Below, piece by piece: positions 6,889-14,398 of a stretch of 14,718 bases of DNA. The stretch covers positions 1 to 14,718 of the forward strand of contig JABJDN010000111.1 in the NCBI GenBank assembly GCA_018665385.1, written 5' to 3'. The DNA is from Phycisphaerae bacterium. GTDB lineage: Bacteria; Planctomycetota; Phycisphaerae; Phycisphaerales; SM1A02. A program made the position numbers and the translations under genes. Below the pieces are notes generated by a model. That model had not been told where the DNA came from. It saw only the letters and a list, made by a program, of their open reading frames with translations, and ran no database searches. Every line of letters starts with the position of its first letter. The first letter of the stretch is position 1.

Positions 6889-6897
6889 TGCTACAAT
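6889..6897 (+). promoter_or_regulatory. Extended -10 promoter, probably giving a leaderless transcript
   Basis: TGCTACAAT is an extended -10 (TGN plus TACAAT at 6892-6897). A -35-like TTGAAT (6872-6877) is present at a short 14-base spacing, and the TGN may compensate. The -10 ends six bases before ATG 6904, so transcription should begin at about the start codon itself. No Shine-Dalgarno precedes that ATG, which fits leaderless initiation. Confidence 0.5.
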
Positions 6898-6903
6898 CGT
6901 GTT

Positions 6904-8382
6904 ATGCGTTGTACCGTTGCCATTCTTGTTTCAATCTTATGCACCCAAGCATTTGCATCTAACGATAGCGATCACACTGAAGCGGCACTTCGACAGTTAC
7001 ACAGAGCAACAACAACACAACCTAATGGACAGCATTTATTGAATTTGAGCGCGCTACGCGCATTGAAAGATCCAGATTTACGTCCCTTCTTTAACCAATT
7101 TTCGCAACATACCGATTGGCATGTGCAAGTGCACGCGGTTCTTGGCATAGCTGAACTGAGCAATGACCATACAATTGACCCTTGGCTTGTGCAGCAAATT
7201 TCTCCAACAGCCCGCGAGCATGTCATTGCACAAGCACTTGACGACGGTTTATTCCAACAAAAACAAATTGAAGTCCTTTTGCAATGGCCGCCCCTCGAAA
7301 CTGCACCACGACTTCTTCTTCTAGCCGATTTGCAATTATTGCAAGGTACAAAAAATGAAGCCATGCTCAAAGAGCTTACGAACAATACAGATTTAAGTGT
7401 TGCCATGTTTGCTGCGTTATTGTTAGGCGACCCTACCGCAATACAAACGACAACGCAAAGTTTGCGTCGTGCAACCAACGCTGATAAAAGTGTCGCCTTA
7501 GCGAGAACCCTTCAACTTGTCAGGCAGTACAAATTAAAAGATGCAAGCCCTTGGCTTCAATCGTTGCTCGAAGAAAATGCCGTTGCTCTTTCTGAAGACG
7601 AACGGTACTGGGTGCTGTATTCGATGCTAAGCGTAGATCCATTAGTTGGTGAAGCGTATTGGAGCCGGGCATTTCCAGAAGAACCAACACGAAGAAACCA
7701 AGCCAAATACTTGCTTTTGCTTCTTGAAGCTGGGCTTACACCAAGCGACGAACAGATTACGCGATTACATATTGATCTAGAGGATCCATTGCTCGGCCTT
7801 ATGGCACGAGCGGGTCGCGTAAATCGACCAACATCTATAGTGACAACTTCTGATGTTACCTCTCTAATCAAATTGGTAAGCAAGGGGCACCGCGGTTCTG
7901 CAGAATGGGCATTTCGAGTAGCAAAGAATCACCTTTCAGATTCCCAAGCGGAACGGTTCTATATGGCGCTCTCTGTCATACCAGAGAAAGCAAATGCGAT
8001 GCGGAAAGCTGCAGCAATCAAAGCATTCGTTCAACTTATAGACGTAGCGCCAGCGAGTGCATGGAACATTCTCGAACAAGCAGATGACAATAGCGAACAG
8101 CAAAAACACTTGTTGTTAGCAATGTTACAAAATCCAAATAAGGACATTGTCGAACAAGCAACAAAACTTCGAAGAAATGGACTCAACAAAGCGGACGTCA
8201 TGACGCTACTTCTCATAGCTAGAGGGTCCGGCCCGCTGCCAGATATTGACCAAGAATACTTGGGTATTATTGCTGCAGGTGGTGGGCACTTAAGCCAATC
8301 CCTAGAAACGCAAGCAGCTTGGCTGTATCTCAAACGGATGGGGCTTGCAGACCACGCACTAGCGGCTGTAAGCCCAGAATAG
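6904..8382 (+). CDS. Exported helical-repeat (HEAT-like) hypothetical protein
   Basis: The product (492 aa) starts with a Sec signal peptide (MRCTVAILVSILCTQAFAS, cleavage probably after FAS) and lacks a lipobox cysteine at the cleavage site. The rest is almost entirely predicted helix, in units rich in leucine and alanine, for example LLNLSALRALKDPDLRPFF and the HVQVHAVLGIAELSN unit that follows; this is the look of HEAT or TPR-type solenoids used for protein-protein contacts in the periplasm. I cannot name the family. No catalytic motif is visible. It is followed after 10 bases by the DegT-like gene on the same strand, so the two are probably an operon driven by the extended -10 promoter at 6889-6897. 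Confidence 0.8.
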   Translation: MRCTVAILVSILCTQAFASNDSDHTEAALRQLHRATTTQPNGQHLLNLSALRALKDPDLRPFFNQFSQHTDWHVQVHAVLGIAELSNDHTIDPWLVQQISPTAREHVIAQALDDGLFQQKQIEVLLQWPPLETAPRLLLLADLQLLQGTKNEAMLKELTNNTDLSVAMFAALLLGDPTAIQTTTQSLRRATNADKSVALARTLQLVRQYKLKDASPWLQSLLEENAVALSEDERYWVLYSMLSVDPLVGEAYWSRAFPEEPTRRNQAKYLLLLLEAGLTPSDEQITRLHIDLEDPLLGLMARAGRVNRPTSIVTTSDVTSLIKLVSKGHRGSAEWAFRVAKNHLSDSQAERFYMALSVIPEKANAMRKAAAIKAFVQLIDVAPASAWNILEQADDNSEQQKHLLLAMLQNPNKDIVEQATKLRRNGLNKADVMTLLLIARGSGPLPDIDQEYLGIIAAGGGHLSQSLETQAAWLYLKRMGLADHALAAVSPE

Positions 8383-8392
8383 TTCTATTCCT

Positions 8393-9562
8393 GTGTCTTC
8401 CCAAATCCCTTTAAGTTGTGCAGATATTACTGGTCGTGAAATTAGCGCTGCAAGTGATGCCCTCCGTGCAGAGCAATTAGTTTTCGGCCCTTGGACAAAA
8501 CGATTCGAAAAAGCAGTCGCTTCTCACGCGGGCAGTACCTTTGGAGTTGCAACACATTCTTCGCATAGTGCGATGCATGTCGTTCTTGAATCTCTAGGCA
8601 TTCAGCAAGGCGATGAAGTGATTACACCTGCATTCGCATTCCCTTCTGCAGCAGCAACTCTATTACGAATGGGCGTCACGCCCATCTTCGCTGACTGCGA
8701 CGCGCGAACACTCAATATGGATTGCAAAGATGTCTCTGCAAAATTAACTGACAAAACAAAAGCTATTATCGCAACGCATACTTTTGGAAATCCTGAGGGC
8801 ATCGAAGCTATTGCGCGAGTTGCACAAGAACAAGAGATAACGCTTATAGAAGATGCGGGGCAAGCGATTGCAAGCAAAATCAACGGCAGGAAAGTTGGCT
8901 CTTTTGGTAGAGCCGCTGTGTTTGCCTTTCATTCTTCTACGCAGTTAACTAGCGTGCAGGGTGGCGTTATTACTACTGACGATAATATGCTCGCTGAAAA
9001 ATGCAAAGCAAAACGGAACCATGGATTCGTCTGTGACCCTTCGCATGCAACAGACGAGTTGCACCGCGTACGAACTGATGAATTAATGCAATCTATGGGA
9101 CATGGATACAGAATCAGTGAGGTGCATGCTGCCGTTGGAACAGTACAAATGCAACGCCTTGATGAAATCATGGGCCGCCGAGATCAATTGGCAAAATGGT
9201 ATATACAAAAACTATGTGGCGTTGCAGAAATCATGTGCCCAACTATTGCACCAAAAGTAGAAATGAGCTGGGAAGGTTTTGTTGTACGTGTGAACGATAG
9301 CTATTCACGTGATGACCGTGATGAACTCATTCGGGGGTTACACCGCCATGAAATTGGCGCAGCGGATTACTACCAATCTATCCCTTCGCTACCACTCTTT
9401 GAAACAGCATGCAACGCAGCAGATACTTGTCCTGTTGCGAATTCGATTTCCAAACGTGTTTTGGCATTGCCGTTCTATACTTCCATGACAGAACGCGAAG
9501 TCGACATCGTCTGCCAAACTCTTGAGCTTATGCTCACCCGCGGTTCTTTCACCAATCGTTAA
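8393..9562 (+). CDS. DegT/DnrJ/EryC1/StrS aminotransferase homologue lacking the PLP lysine
   Basis: The product (389 aa) aligns by eye over its full length with the sugar aminotransferases that make amino sugars for polysaccharides and O-antigens. Family features include IPLSCADITGREI (5-17), a GDEVITPAFAFPSAAA segment (73-88), and IEDAGQAIAS (152-161), whose D154 would bind the PLP ring nitrogen. The active-site segment, normally SFHxxKxxxxGEGG, reads AFHSSTQLTSVQGG (178-191): the Schiff-base lysine is T183 (ACG), the phosphate-binding serine is alanine, and GEGG is VQGG. Ordinary transamination is therefore not expected. Known lysine-less relatives such as ColD use histidine there and are dehydratases; threonine is different. 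It starts at GTG 8393 without a strong Shine-Dalgarno, in an operon with the gene ending at 8382. Its stop overlaps the convergent gene's stop by four bases. Confidence 0.88.
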   Translation: MSSQIPLSCADITGREISAASDALRAEQLVFGPWTKRFEKAVASHAGSTFGVATHSSHSAMHVVLESLGIQQGDEVITPAFAFPSAAATLLRMGVTPIFADCDARTLNMDCKDVSAKLTDKTKAIIATHTFGNPEGIEAIARVAQEQEITLIEDAGQAIASKINGRKVGSFGRAAVFAFHSSTQLTSVQGGVITTDDNMLAEKCKAKRNHGFVCDPSHATDELHRVRTDELMQSMGHGYRISEVHAAVGTVQMQRLDEIMGRRDQLAKWYIQKLCGVAEIMCPTIAPKVEMSWEGFVVRVNDSYSRDDRDELIRGLHRHEIGAADYYQSIPSLPLFETACNAADTCPVANSISKRVLALPFYTSMTEREVDIVCQTLELMLTRGSFTNR

Positions 9563-10095
9563 GCTTGAACTGCCTGTTGTATTTGTCGCTCTACTTGAAC
9601 AAAGGGCATTTCAGCCGGCTCTTTTTGGATAGAACTACTTGCGATAGCACGTAGAACTTTGACTTTATGTTCTCCCTGCAACGAATCGATTGCGAGCCTT
9701 GCTTCGCAGTGCCCTAATGCAAGAATGATTTTTGCCTCTTCATGCGCTGTATAGATTTTCTGCATAATTACTGTCTCGCCTTCACGCCTTTTGCCGAATA
9801 CGTGTCCCGAAATCATGATGGCGAGTAGAACGCCAAGGGTTATCCCTTCCCGAATGTAGGACTCGTCCACTTGGCCTTGGAATATCTGCTTAGGTCGCCT
9901 TGCACTTGGCATATTTGCAACGATTGTCGCAAGTTCATCCAAATGAATGACTGGAGCATCGTTGCCAGCCACAAATTGGTCCCAAAAAGGTTCATGCATT
10001 GCATTTGCTGGCGAAGCAACGGTGGTACGCAGGCATAAGACCAACGCACACAAGGCGAAGATGTAAAACGTGTTGTTTCTTGAGGTATCTTTCAT
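9559..10095 (-). CDS. Small exported/membrane protein, function unknown
   Basis: The product (178 aa) has an N-terminal hydrophobic signal segment (about residues 9-28, followed by ASPANA, a plausible cleavage site), a 50-residue presumed periplasmic stretch, one transmembrane segment (EGITLGVLLAIMISGHVFG, about 83-101), a basic KRR stop-transfer and an 80-residue cytoplasmic tail (KIYTAHEEAKIILALGHCEARLAI onward). This layout recalls FliO-type flagellar export proteins, and the LALGHCEARLAI stretch is weakly like the FliO LGxxRxLxxV core, but no neighbouring flagellar gene supports it, so I leave the function open. It is the last gene of a four-gene minus-strand operon, 46 bases after the anchored beta-rich protein gene. 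A weak AGG-type site precedes ATG 10095. Confidence 0.75.
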   Translation of the reverse strand: MKDTSRNNTFYIFALCALVLCLRTTVASPANAMHEPFWDQFVAGNDAPVIHLDELATIVANMPSARRPKQIFQGQVDESYIREGITLGVLLAIMISGHVFGKRREGETVIMQKIYTAHEEAKIILALGHCEARLAIDSLQGEHKVKVLRAIASSSIQKEPAEMPFVQVERQIQQAVQA

Positions 10096-10141
10096 ACGTA
10101 AAACCTACGAAGATATCGGCGTTATTGGACGCAAAACCTTA

Positions 10142-11092
10142 TTATTGAGTGCTCTTTGCATTTCCTGATCGTAAAAGTAGAAAGGCAAATCCCACAAAGA
10201 GAAACATAGGCAAAAATAGAGCCACTTGCTGCAAAAATGAAGTTGCATGCAACGGTTCAAGTGTAAGTTCGATAGCTGGAGATTGCCTTCCGCTTGGCCA
10301 ACCCATGTCTACAACAGTGGTTGTTCCATTTCTCTCGACGCTTACTAAGCTTAATCCTTCTGGCGAGGGTACTACAGACCAGCGACCTTTTGGTATTGAG
10401 AACGTCGCAATCAGAATACATTGCTCTTTTTGCAATCCGAACACTTCCCCATCGCCATCATGCTCAGTCACAAGGAGCAACCAATCGTTTTTCTGAATAA
10501 TACTACCAAGGGTGCCAGTGAACTCTCGCAGGCCTTGAGATTCCCACTCACCATTGCCGTATTGCCAAACATGAGCGCCTTTCTTCGTTGGCACAAAAGC
10601 AAGTAAATTGTTTTTGTACACTATCGTTCTCGCATCTTTTTCTTTAAGCACTGGCAATTCTTCCCAATTGTGCCCATCGTATGTAACTACTTGCAGAGAC
10701 GACCCCCCCACGTTCAACGCAAGTACATCTCCCCACTGGTGCAGCCCCCTCAATTCCAATTGCGTTTCGTACGTCGACTGCAGTGATGCATACAATTCGC
10801 CCGTTGGTTTGTTACGCATGGCGTACAGCGCTATAGCATTCCGTTGATCAACAAACCATAGTTCATTGTTGTACAAAGTTAATGCCGTTGGTCTTCTAAG
10901 AAACGATTGCAAAGAGGCGTATGTTGTTGTAGAAGTACGAGCACAAATGGAATACTCTAACCCTTTTGCCTTTGCATCAAATTGTATTTGCGCAGGGTTC
11001 CTATCACCTACAAACCAAATACCGTCCTCAGCACCCGTTGACGCTAAGGGTTGAAGTGAAAAAACGCATGCCATGAAATAGCTAAGCACCAC
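10142..11092 (-). CDS. Anchored beta-rich (propeller-like) envelope protein
   Basis: The product (316 aa) has a hydrophobic N-terminus with a likely signal peptide ending near STGA, a long extracytoplasmic region and a C-terminal transmembrane segment (about QVALFLPMFLFVGFAFLLLRS) with a short cytoplasmic tail. The central region repeats short strands with conserved-looking aromatic units (GIWFVGDRNP, NELWFVDQRN, DGHNWEELPV, GNGEWESQGL, PKGRWSVVPSP), as in beta-propellers, so a five- to six-blade propeller is a reasonable inference. The start is GTG 11092, one base from the upstream stop; AGGGGAG at the upstream gene's end is well placed. An internal ATG (11074) is an alternative. No catalytic motif was seen. 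Confidence 0.75.
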   Translation of the reverse strand: MVLSYFMACVFSLQPLASTGAEDGIWFVGDRNPAQIQFDAKAKGLEYSICARTSTTTYASLQSFLRRPTALTLYNNELWFVDQRNAIALYAMRNKPTGELYASLQSTYETQLELRGLHQWGDVLALNVGGSSLQVVTYDGHNWEELPVLKEKDARTIVYKNNLLAFVPTKKGAHVWQYGNGEWESQGLREFTGTLGSIIQKNDWLLLVTEHDGDGEVFGLQKEQCILIATFSIPKGRWSVVPSPEGLSLVSVERNGTTTVVDMGWPSGRQSPAIELTLEPLHATSFLQQVALFLPMFLFVGFAFLLLRSGNAKSTQ

Positions 11093-11863
11093 TTACTCTC
11101 CCCTCATAATATGGACAGGCTTGAGGGCATTTTTCAAAAACTCGAGATCAAAGACACGCTCCATTGGTTCGTCTTCCACAATAGTAGACAGCGAAGAAAA
11201 AATGATTTTTATCTCTGTATTTCCTTGATTATCTCGGATGTCAATGTTGCCGCCTGTGATTGGCCAATGCAATTCATGCAGATTGTCAATTTCGACGCGT
11301 ATGCCTTCTATGTGCGTTGCCTCTGCTTTGTGTTTTCCTGAGCGCATCGAAATATGCAACGGACGATTATCTTCTATGGAATACGTAGCGCTCCATGTAC
11401 GACTTGTTTTATCGATGCTTCGGAAGACTCCATCTTTAACAGTTGCATTGCACTCTGGAACAGGCACTAGGCCAAGTAGAACCAGAGCAACATCGATGTC
11501 GTTAAACATCCCTTGCTTGCCTCCAATTCTTAGCGTGGGCTCGTCTTCCATAAGATTAAAAAACCAAAAATCTTTTCCTTCGCCACCAAACCAAGCGAGT
11601 AGTTCTCCTAATTTTGTAACTCGTAATGAAACTGAGTTGCCCTGTTTCCAAAAGTCGAGTTCGCCTTGCTCTTTATGGTTCCCATTTTCATCAGACCATG
11701 TAAACTCGATTGCCCCTCTGCCTACAAGTTTTTGAAAATGTTGCGTTCGTTTCATCTCAGGTGCAGCAACTTCGTCAACAGTTTGTTGATGGACAAAGGG
11801 CGCGGGGCCCTTCGATGCACACGAACTACATGCAAGAATACATAGAATAAAAACTCGAATCAC
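11093..11863 (-). CDS. Lipoprotein with LolA/LolB-like layout
   Basis: The product (256 aa) begins MIRVFILCILAC, a lipoprotein signal with the modified cysteine probably C12 (ILAC lipobox; CSSC leaves C15 as an alternative). The mature part is beta-rich. The order LVGRGAIEFTW, then EQGELDFWKQGNSVSLRVT, then GELLAWFGGEGKDFWFFN follows the pattern of LolA/LolB-like and DUF4292-type lipoproteins, in which a curved sheet binds lipid. This is a fold-level inference. The start GTG 11863 overlaps the upstream stop as GTGA (11860-11863), so translation is probably coupled. It abuts the beta-rich anchored gene directly, giving an envelope-protein operon. Confidence 0.78.
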   Translation of the reverse strand: MIRVFILCILACSSCASKGPAPFVHQQTVDEVAAPEMKRTQHFQKLVGRGAIEFTWSDENGNHKEQGELDFWKQGNSVSLRVTKLGELLAWFGGEGKDFWFFNLMEDEPTLRIGGKQGMFNDIDVALVLLGLVPVPECNATVKDGVFRSIDKTSRTWSATYSIEDNRPLHISMRSGKHKAEATHIEGIRVEIDNLHELHWPITGGNIDIRDNQGNTEIKIIFSSLSTIVEDEPMERVFDLEFLKNALKPVHIMRGE

Positions 11864-12375
11864 AGGTCACCTTGCAGAATTTCACCTAATTGCTCAGATA
11901 AATCTTGGATTTCTTCCTCTGCAATTCCAGGGTTTTTCACCTGTATTGGCTCGCCATCGGTACCTGCGAAGCGCAATAACCAGAGTTCTCCACCCTCTAT
12001 TTCTTCACGACCTACTAGTTTCAGCTTCCTTTTACGAATTAAAACGAGGGCGAGAATGTACCGAAATGCAATTCGTTGAGGCTTTTCATCATCGGAAAGA
12101 CGATTGAACAAATCAACGAGAACCTCGTCGTCTATCTGAATATCAGGCTTTTTGCCCCCTTCAGGAACGGTATAACGCCAATAACTGAATAACCGCTCGG
12201 GTCTATCGCCCCTTTCCCACGCGGCAACACTGTAATCAACTCGGTCGAAGCCTTCGTCTTCCTCGCGTTCGATGAGCGTTGCAAACGCTTGCTGGCTAGG
12301 TTCTAGAGAATCGCCTGTTGAAGCACAGACGCCTGTTGGTCGTGAGACCCCTTGTGAATTTCCAAATCGTGACAT
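11860..12375 (-). CDS. Small cytosolic hypothetical protein (planctomycete-type)
   Basis: The product (171 aa) has no signal peptide or membrane segment and starts the minus-strand operon at ATG 12375. The pattern VCASTGDSLEP (16-26), GFDRVDYSVAAWERG (42-56), LFSYWRYTVPEG (62-73), DDEVLVDLFNRL (81-92) and FRYILALVLIRKRKLK (104-119) resembles a family I believe is widely conserved in planctomycetes, without a known function. The CxxTG-like start might be a remnant of a metal site, but only one cysteine remains here, so binding is doubtful. Its last four bases overlap the lipoprotein start. Confidence 0.75.
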   Translation of the reverse strand: MSRFGNSQGVSRPTGVCASTGDSLEPSQQAFATLIEREEDEGFDRVDYSVAAWERGDRPERLFSYWRYTVPEGGKKPDIQIDDEVLVDLFNRLSDDEKPQRIAFRYILALVLIRKRKLKLVGREEIEGGELWLLRFAGTDGEPIQVKNPGIAEEEIQDLSEQLGEILQGDL

Positions 12376-12414
12376 ATATGAGAATCCTACGGTATCAGCG
12401 TATAATTTGAGGGC
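12376..12414. promoter_or_regulatory. 39-base divergent promoter between the envelope operon and cdaA
   Basis: Both start codons (ATG 12375 minus, ATG 12415 plus) face away from this gap. On the plus strand TATAAT (12401-12406) is a perfect -10 only eight bases before the cdaA ATG, so its transcript would have an almost absent leader; the GAGGGC before the ATG would be mostly lost. No good -35 is seen. On the minus strand the same bases include TATACG and GATACC, either of which could serve as -10, and AGGA lies about nine bases before ATG 12375. The two promoters would overlap, so transcription in one direction may affect the other. Confidence 0.5.
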
Positions 12415-13263
12415 ATGTCTTGGACTATTTTTGGTTACGACGTTTTTGAGACCCTAATCGAGTTGCTCGTCATCTGGCTGAGTGTTTTTTTAGCATTCCG
12501 TTTTTTACAAGGCACAAGAGGCGGCGGTGTCATTAGAGGCCTTATAGTTCTGCTTTTTCCGCTTTGGATATTGCAAGTCATCGCAGACTGGACTGGACAC
12601 TTCGACAGACTCGACTTCTTCGCAGAACAATTCTTAACGTATGTACTCTTGTTATTAATTATTATTTTCCAACCAGAGTTACGCCAAGCTGCTGTTAGAG
12701 TTAGTCAATCAGGGTTGTTCGCACGATTTAGAAATATTCGAACTGTAGGTAACTCAACTATTACAGCGATTGCAGATGCTTCCGTTTTCTTAAGTAAGAA
12801 TCAATTTGGAGGACTCATTGCAATTGAGCGTGAGAACAATACCACTGATCATATTGTTGGTGGGCAACCTCTTGATGCTGAAGTAAACTCGCCTCTTATA
12901 AAATCTATTTTCTGGCCGAACAATCCATTGCATGATTTGGGTTGTATTGTCCATGGCGATAGAATCGTAAAAGCAAGCGTGCAATTTCCACTAGCAGATG
13001 GCACTGCAATGTTACCAACTGATTTAGGTTCAAGGCACCGCGCTGGAGTTGGACTTTCCATGCGTTGCGATGCGTTGGTTATTATCATCAGCGAACAAAC
13101 AGGAAATATTTCTTTTGCTGATCATGGAAAACTCATCCCTGTTGAGCGCGATGATTTAGAAACTGAACTTATGGCTAGGCTGAACCCAGGCGAAGAAACT
13201 CTATCTGAAGTAAACACAGCGGATACTACTAAGAGCAATCCTATTGCGGAGCAAACTGAATGA
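12415..13263 (+). CDS. cdaA: Diadenylate cyclase CdaA-like (DisA_N domain), altered DGA motif
   Basis: The product (282 aa) has three membrane segments (about residues 11-31, 36-57, 73-86) followed by a DAC (DisA_N) domain that makes c-di-AMP from two ATP at the membrane. Recognisable features are FQPELRQAA (85-93), FGGLIAIER (131-139), NPLHDLGCIV (170-179), SRHRAGVGLS (206-215) and VIIISEQTGNIS (222-233). The signature DGA reads DLG (174-176): the metal- and ribose-contacting aspartate is kept, but the following glycine and alanine are leucine and glycine. RHR (207-209) is intact. GLSE is GLSM (213-216) and SEETG is SEQTG. Activity may be reduced or altered. It starts at ATG 12415 next to the divergent promoter and overlaps the next gene by ATGA, so CdaA and the YbbR protein are coupled. 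Confidence 0.92.
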   Translation: MSWTIFGYDVFETLIELLVIWLSVFLAFRFLQGTRGGGVIRGLIVLLFPLWILQVIADWTGHFDRLDFFAEQFLTYVLLLLIIIFQPELRQAAVRVSQSGLFARFRNIRTVGNSTITAIADASVFLSKNQFGGLIAIERENNTTDHIVGGQPLDAEVNSPLIKSIFWPNNPLHDLGCIVHGDRIVKASVQFPLADGTAMLPTDLGSRHRAGVGLSMRCDALVIIISEQTGNISFADHGKLIPVERDDLETELMARLNPGEETLSEVNTADTTKSNPIAEQTE

Positions 13264-14267
13264 AGCGCAAAGACGACACCTTAGCCATCGTATTTGTAAC
13301 CGTACTTACAGTGATAATTTGGATTTGGTCGGCTACTCGAACTGAAGATACTCGAAATATAAGCACCACGCTGCACTTCAAAGCACCAGAAGGTTCTAGT
13401 GTGACAATTACACCCGAATCAAAACCAGTACGTCTTACGTTCAAAGGACCTCGGGCATCTATTGATACCGTCGAAGAACTTTGCGCTAACGGCTTGCATA
13501 TACCTATCTCACTTGAAGATGGCGATGCAACAATCAATGCAACAACAACCGTAAACGCTATCGACGCAGTTCGCATCTCGGGCGCCGTCGTAATAACTGC
13601 TGATCCAAGCACGTTCACGATACATGTGCAATCCCTCGTAACAGTTGAAGCTTCAGTACAATTTTCTTTACCAAGCGTGCAAGTGAGTGGCGACGTTACT
13701 GTAGATCCGTCTACTGTCCTTTTACAAATCCCAACGGAGATTCGCAACTCTATGGCAGAGTCGATAACTGTAACTGCAGTTGTCGATGACAACGTGCTGG
13801 CAAAACTTGAGCCTGGAATAGTTCACACACAAAGCGCTGCTATAACATTACCTGATTACTTAGAAAACAAAGGCATTATTGTCGAGCCAAATAGGGTTTC
13901 ACTATCGTTTAAAATACAATCAAAAACCGGCAAAACAACATTGCCCCAAGTTCGGGTTTTAATTGCAGCGCCAGCAGAAGATTACTCTGAATACGCGGTT
14001 TCACTACCTGTAAAAGTTATCCCAAATGTTTCCATTGAAGCAGATAATGAACTTATTGCAAACATTGCATCAGGCGATGTGACTGTGTACGCTATTGTTC
14101 GACTAGCTTCGCGCGATATGGAACAACAGATTACTTCAAAACTCGTCACGTCGTTTGTGGCGATGCTCGAAGACGGCACTGGTGTGCAAGTGCAAGCAAC
14201 TGTTGAGGACATCTCTGTACTTGATGTTGCTCTTGCTATCACGCCTGTTGTTGCTCCAACCCCGTAA
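13260..14267 (+). CDS. YbbR-domain protein (CdaR-like)
   Basis: The product (335 aa) has one N-terminal membrane segment (about residues 7-24) and a long extracytoplasmic, beta-rich region with repeated YbbR-type units, for example around KPVRLTFKGP (55-64) and later similar strand sets (VTVDPSTVLLQIP, IIVEPNRVSLSFKI). In Firmicutes the YbbR protein CdaR binds and tunes CdaA; the ATGA overlap (13260-13263) with cdaA argues for the same partnership. It lies in the usual cdaA-ybbR order, but glmM, which often follows, is absent and tyrS is convergent 131 bases on. The gap 14268-14398 shows no gene and no convincing terminator. Confidence 0.88.
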   Translation: MKRKDDTLAIVFVTVLTVIIWIWSATRTEDTRNISTTLHFKAPEGSSVTITPESKPVRLTFKGPRASIDTVEELCANGLHIPISLEDGDATINATTTVNAIDAVRISGAVVITADPSTFTIHVQSLVTVEASVQFSLPSVQVSGDVTVDPSTVLLQIPTEIRNSMAESITVTAVVDDNVLAKLEPGIVHTQSAAITLPDYLENKGIIVEPNRVSLSFKIQSKTGKTTLPQVRVLIAAPAEDYSEYAVSLPVKVIPNVSIEADNELIANIASGDVTVYAIVRLASRDMEQQITSKLVTSFVAMLEDGTGVQVQATVEDISVLDVALAITPVVAPTP

Positions 14268-14398
14268 CGCAACTTTGCTCTCAGTCCAGTTAGCGCAAAC
14301 TTCTAGCAGAGTAAGCCATTAGAACACTCTACGCCCAGTTGTGAGCAAAAACAACGCTTCAAAATAGCACTTCAATTGTATACGTATGCAAGAACCAG

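Noticed and set aside
9559..11092. An RDD-family or flagellar (FliO) assignment for the two last genes of the minus operon
   Set aside because: The one-pass layouts are only loosely similar, the RDD-type arginine-aspartate motif was not found, and no flagellar neighbour is present.
14268..14398. Terminator between the YbbR gene and tyrS
   Set aside because: Only 5-bp stems (such as GTTGT/ACAAC) with large loops and no U-run were found; nothing convincing on either strand.
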